Positions 1 to 6,746 of a stretch of 64,000 nucleotides of DNA are shown piece by piece. Position numbers and translations under genes: made by a program. The notes below the pieces were generated by a model, which did no database searches, was not told the DNA's origin, and saw only the letters and a list, made by a program, of their open reading frames with translations. Within the stretch, counting starts at the first letter, position 1; every line of letters begins with the position of its first letter. Origin of the DNA: Burkholderia sp. Ax-1719 (GTDB taxonomy: Bacteria > Pseudomonadota > Gammaproteobacteria > Burkholderiales > Burkholderiaceae); assembly GCF_011753055.1 (NCBI RefSeq), contig NZ_VWWJ01000001.1, positions 496,001-560,000 on the forward strand, read 5' to 3'.

Positions 1-1217
1 ACGAAGACGGGTTCGGAAGTCGCGTCTTCCTCGGGCAGGGCGTAAATGTCCGTGCATGACGGATGCTCATGGTCGATATGCGCGATTCGCGAAAACAAAG
101 CGCCGTCCTCGTCACCATGCGCGGCAATCCAGCCGTGGCGATAACGCTGCCCCATCATGCGATCGTCAATGCGCGGAAACTCACCCGTCAGATCGCTCAG
201 TGCTTCGCTCGCGACGCGCGCGTCGCTTCGTGCCGGGTCGATCGTCCAACGGCAAAGGCGCGTCCCCGATGTGCGTCCGACGGGCTGACCGTCGGGCCAC
301 GTGAAACCCGATGGCGTATCCGACTGCATGACGTCGATGTACACGAGCCCGTTCTCTTCCCAGGCGTTCATGACGTGGAAGGCAAAGCACGTGGGCGCGC
401 GCAGCCATTTCACGTCGGCATCCGTCTTTCCCATGTCTTCGCGCCGCAGGACGCCAACAAATGCACCAAATGACGGCTCCCATGCATAAGCGGGGAGACC
501 TGCCTGCGCGCGTGCTGCGCTTGCGGTCAGCGGGAACACCGGGAACAGCAGGTAGTCCGGCGTCACTGCAAAGTCGTGGACCATGCTTGCGTACGGCGCC
601 TTAAATCGCGATATATGCGCGAGGCGTCCATGCACGTCGAGACTGCCTGCGCTCATCTGCGCACCAAGCCCATCCGGGCCACCGTAGCCGAAGAAGATCA
701 ACTCCCCGGTACGCGGGTCGAGCTTCGGATGTGCTGTGAACGCGCCGGTGAGCGCGCCGCCTGCGTTCCATGTACCGCGCGTGCCGAGCGTGTGGCCATC
801 GAGTTCGATCGGCAGATGCAGTTCTTCCAGCGCAAGCAGATGCCCGGCGTGAGCCAGCACATTTGTGTTCGCCACGCCGTCGTCGAGCCCTGGATGAGAC
901 GTCATGCGGCTCAAACCATCGCGACTGGATGCAGCACTTGGAGCGCTACCCGTGCGCTCGTCGATCCAGCGCTGGGTGCGTATCCAGCGGTTCGCGTAGC
1001 TCACGCGGCCATCCGCAATAGTCAGGCGATGCACCATGCCGTGACCGGCGAACCAATGCTTAGCGGGATCAGCGTGGAGCGGGTTGGGACCGTTGCGTAC
1101 CAGTGCGCCCTGGAGTCCAGCAGGCATCACGCCGTGTACCGGGAGCGATTCGATCTTCGTTTCGAAATCGATCGGCGCGAGATTCGCCCGATAAGGTGAC
1201 AGCACCTGCACGTCCAT
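1..1217 (-). CDS. Carotenoid cleavage oxygenase family protein (3' end outside window)
   Basis: This reads as a member of the RPE65/carotenoid cleavage dioxygenase family, non-haem iron enzymes that split conjugated double bonds in carotenoids, apocarotenals or stilbenes. About 405 residues are visible. Three of the four iron-binding histidines are recognisable by context: H163 in AHPKLDP, H214 in MVHDF and H281 in FHVMNAWEE. The fourth would lie past the window edge. The ATG at 1217 is preceded by a strong GGAGG ribosome site. No signal peptide is seen, so it is probably cytosolic. It is divergent from a TetR gene, with two matching palindromes between them, so TetR control is likely. Family assignment is firm; the substrate is unknown, and lignostilbene-type activity is as possible as carotenoid cleavage. 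Confidence 0.9.
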   Translation of the reverse strand, partial: MDVQVLSPYRANLAPIDFETKIESLPVHGVMPAGLQGALVRNGPNPLHADPAKHWFAGHGMVHRLTIADGRVSYANRWIRTQRWIDERTGSAPSAASSRDGLSRMTSHPGLDDGVANTNVLAHAGHLLALEELHLPIELDGHTLGTRGTWNAGGALTGAFTAHPKLDPRTGELIFFGYGGPDGLGAQMSAGSLDVHGRLAHISRFKAPYASMVHDFAVTPDYLLFPVFPLTASAARAQAGLPAYAWEPSFGAFVGVLRREDMGKTDADVKWLRAPTCFAFHVMNAWEENGLVYIDVMQSDTPSGFTWPDGQPVGRTSGTRLCRWTIDPARSDARVASEALSDLTGEFPRIDDRMMGQRYRHGWIAAHGDEDGALFSRIAHIDHEHPSCTDIYALPEEDATSEPVF

Positions 1218-1241
1218 GTTGCCTCCTGCCCATCCGTGATA

Positions 1242-1258
1242 TGTGTCCAGTGGAAACA
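1242..1258. promoter_or_regulatory. Putative TetR operator, copy 1
   Basis: A 17-bp near-perfect palindrome, TGTGTCCAGTGGAAACA, with seven of eight base pairs matching around a central G. It lies 25 bp before the oxygenase ATG and closely resembles the site at 1291-1307. The idealised form of both is TGTTTCCA-N-TGGAAACA. The pairing with the adjacent TetR gene is inferred. Confidence 0.6.
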
Positions 1259-1290
1259 TTTTGACTTTGTTCCTCCGAAGCGTCAACATG

Positions 1291-1307
1291 TGTTTGCACT
1301 GGAAACA
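1291..1307. promoter_or_regulatory. Putative TetR operator, copy 2
   Basis: A second 17-bp palindrome, TGTTTGCACTGGAAACA, with seven of eight pairs matching. It starts exactly 49 bp after copy 1 and shares its right half (TGGAAACA) exactly. It lies upstream of the TetR gene, which suggests autoregulation as well as control of the divergent oxygenase gene. Confidence 0.6.
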
Positions 1308-1382
1308 CTTAAAAGAAAGATCGTCCGAATGAATGAAGCGCGAACAACAAATCGCAAATTGCGGCGAGAGCCGGGGGAACAG

Positions 1383-2033
1383 ATGCAGTCACCCGCCGGT
1401 ACTGACGAGGCAGCACTGGCGCGGCCATACCATCACGGCGCCTTGCGCGAGGCGCTGCTTGAAGCGGCTGAACTGGTTTTGCGCCGGGACGGTCTGCGCG
1501 GTTTAACGCTGCGGGCGATTTCCCGGGAGGTGGGCGTGTCACACACGGCGCCTCAACGCCATTTCAACGACACGGCCGGCGTGCTGAGTGAGCTTGCAGC
1601 GATCGGGCACCATCGACTCGCGGCATCGATGGCCAGGCAGGCCGAAGGGATCGGGAACGAGCTGGAACGTCGCAAGGCGATTGCGCGGGGCTATATCAGC
1701 TTCGCCGTGGAGCAGCCAGATCTCTTCAGGCTGATGTCTCGCAACGAGTTGCTCGACCAGTCGAATGAGGCGCTCGGCCTTGCAAGGCGGATGTCGATTC
1801 GCGCACTTGCCGGCACGATCGGTCGAGAGAGTGCGCCGACGAGTGCCGGAGCGAGCATCGACACTGCGCGGGCGGTCGAGATGACGGCGGGCTGGGCCTA
1901 CGTACATGGCCTGGCCACGTTGCTGATTGATGGTCGTCTCGACGGTGTCGCGCAGGTCACCGACAACATCGATGATGCCGCTGGTTTGGTTGCTGCCGCG
2001 ATCGAACGGATGCGTCTGGCTTTGGCTGATTAG
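1383..2033 (+). CDS. TetR/AcrR family transcriptional regulator
   Basis: A 216-residue TetR-type repressor. The N-terminal DNA-binding domain spans about residues 17-75, with the typical helix-turn-helix reading TLRAISREVGVSHTAPQRHF. The ligand domain contains AWAYVHGLATLLIDG-like sequence resembling the TetR_C_33 (WHG) type. I chose the ATG at 1383 because GGGGG precedes it at good spacing; upstream in-frame starts at 1236 or 1329 would add a tail that does not look like the family and would run through one or both palindromes. It is divergent from the carotenoid oxygenase gene and probably represses it and itself. The ligand is unknown, perhaps a terpenoid or aromatic substrate of the oxygenase. 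Confidence 0.88.
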   Translation: MQSPAGTDEAALARPYHHGALREALLEAAELVLRRDGLRGLTLRAISREVGVSHTAPQRHFNDTAGVLSELAAIGHHRLAASMARQAEGIGNELERRKAIARGYISFAVEQPDLFRLMSRNELLDQSNEALGLARRMSIRALAGTIGRESAPTSAGASIDTARAVEMTAGWAYVHGLATLLIDGRLDGVAQVTDNIDDAAGLVAAAIERMRLALAD

Positions 2034-2156
2034 GCCAATCGCACATCAATGATGCGGCGATCGATCGCAAAGTGGACGGTCGTCTTGCGTCCCGAAGCGG
2101 ACAATCCGAGCCCGCGCTCAAAAATGTCCGCTTTCAGTTTTTCTTCAGCGATCAGC

Positions 2157-2954
2157 TCAAGGGAGTTTGCGTTTCAGGAAGCCCTCGATAGTGGTTGCGA
2201 AATAAGGCGGGCACTCCTGCATTGGGTAGTGACCGCAGTTGGGGATGACGTGTAGTTCCGCGTTTGGATGCCACGCGAGAAAGGTTCGCTTCATTGCTTC
2301 CGGATCGAGTCCGGGATCCTTATTACCGACAATCACCAAAAAGGGCGTTTCAAGCCCCCGGATATCATCGACGAAGTCGGCCGTAGTCAGCATTTCAAGG
2401 TATCTCACCCGGCAGGCCAAGGCGACTGTGTCGCGGCTTTGTCGCACCTTGCGATCCGCCCACGCATCGGAAAGGCCGCCGGCGACGTATTTGAACAGAC
2501 GCATTAGTGCCTCATCGCTTTCTATCGTGCTTTCAAAGAAAGCGCGGGCATCCGGACTCAGCCGATTACCAGCAGCCGAAACGGGACATATGGCGATCGC
2601 GCTCGTGATGCGAGACGGAGCGTCTGCAGCGATGCGTTGAGTGATCATCCCGGTCATCGAGTGACCCACTACGTGGAAATGTTCCCAACCGAGGTGGTCC
2701 GCGAGCGTGAGGCAATCGGCGGCGATCTCTTCTACTGTGTATTCACCGGCCAATTCAATGGACTGCCCGTAGCCACGCAAATCGACAAAGACATACGTGA
2801 ACGCGTGGCCATCAAGCCAGGGCGTGACTGCATCGTAGCTGGAGTGGTCGCCTAGCCAGTCATGCATGACCAGCACACGGACGGGGCCATTGCCATACTG
2901 CGCATATCCCAGGATCTCTTTAGATCCGGGGCGGTTTTGAGCGGGTACTTTCAT
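2157..2954 (-). CDS. Alpha/beta fold hydrolase
   Basis: A 265-residue alpha/beta hydrolase of normal single-domain length. The nucleophile elbow GHSMTG places the catalytic serine at S99. D213 in GNKDPG and H242 in CGHYP complete a plausible triad, and HDWLGD near residue 31 fits the oxyanion region (usually HGxxG, here HDWLG). No signal peptide is visible, so it is probably cytosolic. Its stop faces the TetR stop across 123 bp, so the two genes converge. A strong hairpin separates it from udh upstream, so it is likely its own transcription unit. The substrate cannot be told from sequence; esterase, lactonase and C-C hydrolase are all open. Confidence 0.85.
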   Translation of the reverse strand: MKVPAQNRPGSKEILGYAQYGNGPVRVLVMHDWLGDHSSYDAVTPWLDGHAFTYVFVDLRGYGQSIELAGEYTVEEIAADCLTLADHLGWEHFHVVGHSMTGMITQRIAADAPSRITSAIAICPVSAAGNRLSPDARAFFESTIESDEALMRLFKYVAGGLSDAWADRKVRQSRDTVALACRVRYLEMLTTADFVDDIRGLETPFLVIVGNKDPGLDPEAMKRTFLAWHPNAELHVIPNCGHYPMQECPPYFATTIEGFLKRKLP

Positions 2955-2990
2955 TCCAGGGTTCCATCGTGACTAGGGGAACCAAAACGA

Positions 2991-3022
2991 AACGCCCTCC
3001 CGGCGAACCGGGAGGGCGTTTT
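2991..3022. terminator. Strong rho-independent terminator between udh and the hydrolase
   Basis: A perfect 13-bp GC-rich stem (AACGCCCTCCCGG with its complement) closes a CGAA tetraloop. The right arm ends in GTTTT, and AAAAC precedes the left arm, so the hairpin could work in either direction. It lies after the udh stop at 3163 and before the hydrolase start at 2954. Confidence 0.85.
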
Positions 3023-3162
3023 GAAAGTGGATCCATCCTATCAACCACCCGGATCTCAGTCAAGTCGCGCTTGCGGGAGAGCCCGTGACCAGGCACCCCG
3101 AACCGCGTCAGCAGCACTGCGTTCAGGAATATCAGGACTCCACCACTAACCAGGTTCAGAAA

Positions 3163-3996
3163 TTACCGGTCGGCACTTTCCATCGGCTCGCCCAGCACGA
3201 ACGTTCCCCCTTGAAACAACAGCGATGGATCGTCGTGTTTGAACTCGGGGCGGCTAACGGGAAACCGGTCGGCAAAGGCTATTGATGTATCGCGCGGACG
3301 ATAGCCCAGGAAGTTAGTCTTGTGGTTGCTCCACCACGTGACTGGGTTGTCCGAAACGCCATAGGCGATTGCGTGACCGACTCGCTCCGTGAATAGCGAG
3401 CAGCGTACGAGTTCGACGAAGTCCCGATAGCTTAGGAATGTTTTGAGCATGCGCGGATTTTTGGGCTCCGCGAACGATGAGCCAATGCGCAGGCACACTG
3501 TCTCGATGCCAAAACGGTCGAAATAGTATCGCGACAAAGACTCGCCAAAACATTTTGTGACGCCATACAGGCTGTCCGGGCGGAGCAGGGCATCTGCGTC
3601 GAGCACCTCCGTGACGGGATGAAAACCGGTCACGTGATTGCTGCTGGCGAATACGATGCGTTTTACGTCGTGTTTGCGCGCCGCTTCATACAGGTTATAG
3701 GTCCCTCGAATATTTGCATCCAGCAGATCGTCGAACGGCGCATCAACAGAGATGCCGCCCAGATGCACGATCGCGTCAACTCCCTCCACCAGCTGCATGA
3801 CAGCTTCGCGATTCGACAGATCGAGTTCGCGGGCCTCTTCATGCGCAGCGACCTCGCGTAGCGCAACCACGTCGCTAATCCGCACGATGTCGGCCCAATT
3901 CGCGACATGGCTGCGCAATTGGTGTCCCAGATTGCCGCCCGCACCCGTGATAAGGAGGCGGCCGAATGGCTTGCGGGGAAGTGGATGTTGAGACAT
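3163..3996 (-). CDS. udh: Uronate dehydrogenase (NAD-dependent)
   Basis: A 277-residue extended-SDR protein that closely resembles bacterial uronate dehydrogenase (EC 1.1.1.203). That enzyme oxidises D-galacturonate or D-glucuronate with NAD+ to the aldaro-lactone, the first step of the oxidative uronate pathway. Visible features are the GAGGNLG nucleotide loop at residues 18-24, HLGGISVDAPF, the SSN motif near 118-120, Y144xxxK148 and the C-terminal FQGGTFV, all characteristic of Udh. It is divergent from a LacI gene, and a CRE-like palindrome lies 21 bp before its start. An ExuT-like carrier and a porin are nearby, supporting a role in uronate use. Downstream lactonase, dehydratase and ketoglutarate semialdehyde steps are not in this locus. 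Confidence 0.9.
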   Translation of the reverse strand: MSQHPLPRKPFGRLLITGAGGNLGHQLRSHVANWADIVRISDVVALREVAAHEEARELDLSNREAVMQLVEGVDAIVHLGGISVDAPFDDLLDANIRGTYNLYEAARKHDVKRIVFASSNHVTGFHPVTEVLDADALLRPDSLYGVTKCFGESLSRYYFDRFGIETVCLRIGSSFAEPKNPRMLKTFLSYRDFVELVRCSLFTERVGHAIAYGVSDNPVTWWSNHKTNFLGYRPRDTSIAFADRFPVSRPEFKHDDPSLLFQGGTFVLGEPMESADR

Positions 3997-4016
3997 GGAA
4001 AGCGCCTGTTATCTAA

Positions 4017-4030
4017 GGAAAACGTTTACC
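4017..4030. promoter_or_regulatory. CRE-like LacI operator upstream of udh
   Basis: GGAAAACGTTTACC is a 14-bp palindrome with a central CG and one mismatched pair, the classic shape of LacI-family operators. It matches the perfect copy at 5393-5406 in all but one base, which links udh and the porin/GH3/MFS genes to one regulator. Confidence 0.75.
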
Positions 4031-4147
4031 TAATATAGCGATTGGACGGCCCAGCGTCAATCGGGAAGCGGGTGCTATTGAGAGAGTCCGGCAGCCGGCT
4101 TTTTCTGCGACAATTCCCGCCGTCGGCCCGTCCATTCCTTACTTGTC

Positions 4148-5146
4148 ATGAAAAGCGGCTCTCCTACGATTACGATTCGCGATGTTGCGGCGCTGGCAGG
4201 CGTCTCGGTCGCAACGGTATCGAAATACGTCAACGGCACACAGCGCTTTTCGCCAGCGGTCGAGGCGCGTCTGAAAGGCGCAATCGACGAACTTGGCTAC
4301 CGTTCCAATCCGCTGGCGCGCTCGATGATTACGGGGCGCACACGGACAATTGGCGTGGTCATTCTCGACATTGCGAATCCGCATTTCACGAACGTAGTCA
4401 AAGGCGCGAATCGCGTTGCGCTAGCGCACGATTACACCTTGCTGCTGGTGGATACAGAGGAAAATCCCGCGCGCGAACGCTCACTGATCCAGGCTCTCGC
4501 GCCCCGCGTGGACGGGCTCATCATCAGCTCGCGCGCTTCCGAAGATGCGGCGACGTGGATGCACGAACTGGACAAGCCGGTTGTCCTGCTCAGGCGCGTG
4601 CAAGGCCTCGCGATACCCAACATTGGTTTCGATAACCGGCTCGCCACCTATATGCTCGCGCGGCATCTGCTGAATCTCGGGCATCGTCATATCGCCTATC
4701 TCGGCTTTGGCGGCGCGACTATCGACGAAGAGCGTATCGGCGGCGCGCGCGACGCGCTTGCCGAAGCCGGCCTCACGCTTGATGTGTTCGACACCAGGGA
4801 GCCAACCGCGCTGGCGGGCGAGCTTGCCTGCTCGCGCATCCTGCTTGGACCGAAGCGCCCGCAGGCAGTTATCTGCTACAACGACCTGCTCGCGCTTGGC
4901 TTCATGAAAGAGGCGAAGTCATTGGGCTTTCGTCTGCCGCAAGACGTTTCCGTGGCTGGCATCGACAATGTCCCCTACGGCGAGTATGTTGAGCCGCGTT
5001 TGACCACCATCGACACGCAAGGCGAGAAAATGGGTGAGCTTGCGATGCAAAAGATCATCGACGTGCTCGACGGGCGCGCGGGTGATGCACATGTGACCCT
5101 GGAGCCGCGCCTCGTCGTCCGCGATTCGACTGCGCGTTGCGCCTGA
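4148..5146 (+). CDS. LacI family transcriptional regulator of the uronate locus
   Basis: A 332-residue LacI/GalR-type regulator of usual length. The N-terminal helix-turn-helix (ITIRDVAALAGVSVATVSKY, residues 8-27) is followed by a hinge and a periplasmic-binding-protein-like effector domain with the typical IGVVILDIANPHF start. It is divergent from udh and precedes the porin, GH3 and ExuT-like genes. Palindromes of LacI type lie before udh and before the porin, so it probably represses both groups and is released by a uronate or an aldarate. No clear ribosome site precedes the ATG at 4148, so the exact start is less certain than the identity. Confidence 0.92.
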   Translation: MKSGSPTITIRDVAALAGVSVATVSKYVNGTQRFSPAVEARLKGAIDELGYRSNPLARSMITGRTRTIGVVILDIANPHFTNVVKGANRVALAHDYTLLLVDTEENPARERSLIQALAPRVDGLIISSRASEDAATWMHELDKPVVLLRRVQGLAIPNIGFDNRLATYMLARHLLNLGHRHIAYLGFGGATIDEERIGGARDALAEAGLTLDVFDTREPTALAGELACSRILLGPKRPQAVICYNDLLALGFMKEAKSLGFRLPQDVSVAGIDNVPYGEYVEPRLTTIDTQGEKMGELAMQKIIDVLDGRAGDAHVTLEPRLVVRDSTARCA

Positions 5147-5290
5147 ATTCCGCATTACTTCCTCTTTCCCTGGTTTGACGGTTCTCCTCGCCTGATGGCG
5201 ACGACGACACTCTGTGCGCTTTTTTGCGTGCCTCCTGTTGTTCTTGCCCGACACGCGCGTTCCTGGCGGGGCAATTCCCTTAAAGCCTCC

Positions 5291-5302
5291 GGAAACGTTT
5301 GA
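5291..5302. promoter_or_regulatory. Possible secondary CRE-like half-operator
   Basis: GGAAACGTTTGA contains the 8-bp palindrome AAACGTTT. It shares the AAACGTTT core with the udh and porin operators but lacks the outer symmetry. It lies about 100 bp before the perfect palindrome, a spacing that could allow DNA looping by a tetrameric repressor. The rest of 5147-5443 shows no convincing gene. Confidence 0.4.
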
Positions 5303-5392
5303 CGCCCCGATCTGCGGGCTTTAAGGCCGATCGCGGCTCGCGCGTTCGCGTAATTACCTACTAGGCACCGTGGGAAGAACTGTTTAGATTTA

Positions 5393-5406
5393 GGAAAACG
5401 TTTTCC
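5393..5406. promoter_or_regulatory. Perfect CRE-like LacI operator upstream of porin
   Basis: GGAAAACGTTTTCC is a perfect 14-bp palindrome with a central CG, located 37 bp before the porin start. It is one base different from the site before udh. Together they define a small regulon for the LacI protein encoded between them. Confidence 0.8.
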
Positions 5407-5443
5407 AGAACATGACCTACGAATAACAACAGGAGATCGGAGA

Positions 5444-6667
5444 ATGCACACAGAAACATCCCGGCTGAAAGCCATCGTGATTGGCATGGCGATGACGGGA
5501 ATCACGCCTGCGTTCGCGCAAAGCAGTGTGACGCTGTACGGTATCGTCGATACCGGCATAGGCTATCAATCGAGTCAAACCACGCTGGGCTCTGTCTCGG
5601 GTGGCCATTCTGCGGTCAAGATGGTCAACGGCGTCTGGGCAGGCAGCCGCTTCGGGCTGAAAGGCGGCGAGGATCTGGGCGGCAATACCCGGGCCATCTT
5701 TCAGCTTGAAGAGGGCTTCAATAGCGCGACCGGCGCGCAGTCCACCAACGGGCTCATGTTCAACCGGCAGGCCTTCGTGGGCGTAACCAACCCTGTCTAT
5801 GGTTCGCTTACGGCAGGGCGGCAATACGCCTCCTATTACCAGTTGCTGGCGCCTTATAGTCCGACCAACTGGCTAACCGGCTTTTATGGCGCGCACCCAG
5901 GCGATCTGGATGGGCTGGACACCATCTATCGGGCAAACAATACGCTGTTGTATATGTCGCCGAAGATCCATGGCTTTACTTTCAGTGGTTCCTATTCGTT
6001 TGCCGGAGTGCCCGGCAGCGTCAATCAGGGCTCGACGTGGTCGACCGCCGTCCAATATGCAATGGGTCCGGTAGGGGTGGCGGTGGGTTTCTCGCGCATC
6101 AATAATTCGACTGTGAATGGCGGTGCCTTCGGCGCCGATTCGACCACGTCCAGCGCGGGTGCTCAAGCCGGTGTTTCGGCCGTGACAAACGGCTATCAAA
6201 CGGCCAGGGCGCAACAGCGCTTTGCTGTGGGATTCGGTTATACGTTCAACAGTCAATTCGATATTTCGGCGACGTACTCAAACGTGCAGTATTTGCCCGG
6301 CAGTGGATCGGCGTTTCGTGATGCCGCTATCTTCAACACCGGTGGCATCGTGTTGCACTGGAAGCCCGCCGCGGCGTGGGACTTCGCAACCGGCTATAGC
6401 TACACGCGCGCGACGAAAGCCAACGGCATCGCCAGCAGCGCTCAATATCAGCAAGTCAATCTCTCCGAGTATTACGCGCTCTCCAAGCGTACTGGCCTGT
6501 ATGCGCTTCAGGCGTATCAGCGCGCCAACGGCCAGACGCTCGCGCCCAGCTCGAGCGGCGCTCACATCATCGACGCAACTGCCACGATTGGCGATGGTTT
6601 CCAGACGTCACCTTCCTCATCGCGCAGCATGGTCGCCGTAGGGGCCGGCATCATCCACCGTTTCTGA
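5444..6667 (+). CDS. Gram-negative trimeric porin (uronate locus)
   Basis: A 407-residue outer-membrane porin of the Burkholderia OmpC-like type. A signal peptide ends at about residue 25 (TPAFA), and the mature protein opens with QSSVTLYGIVD, the standard start of this family. Internal features include GSRFGLKGGEDLGG, and the last residue is F (IIHRF), as needed for barrel assembly. It follows a perfect CRE-like operator and precedes the GH3 and ExuT-like genes on the same strand, so it likely admits uronates or oligosaccharides to the periplasm under LacI control. The substrate is inferred from context only. It is one of three porins in the window. Confidence 0.93.
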   Translation: MHTETSRLKAIVIGMAMTGITPAFAQSSVTLYGIVDTGIGYQSSQTTLGSVSGGHSAVKMVNGVWAGSRFGLKGGEDLGGNTRAIFQLEEGFNSATGAQSTNGLMFNRQAFVGVTNPVYGSLTAGRQYASYYQLLAPYSPTNWLTGFYGAHPGDLDGLDTIYRANNTLLYMSPKIHGFTFSGSYSFAGVPGSVNQGSTWSTAVQYAMGPVGVAVGFSRINNSTVNGGAFGADSTTSSAGAQAGVSAVTNGYQTARAQQRFAVGFGYTFNSQFDISATYSNVQYLPGSGSAFRDAAIFNTGGIVLHWKPAAAWDFATGYSYTRATKANGIASSAQYQQVNLSEYYALSKRTGLYALQAYQRANGQTLAPSSSGAHIIDATATIGDGFQTSPSSSRSMVAVGAGIIHRF

Positions 6668-6746
6668 CAATTGAAGCTACGCAACAAGGCGAAATTCCGC
6701 GAAAAAAACGTTGCGTCCACAACAAATAATATCCGGAGAGAGAGAA

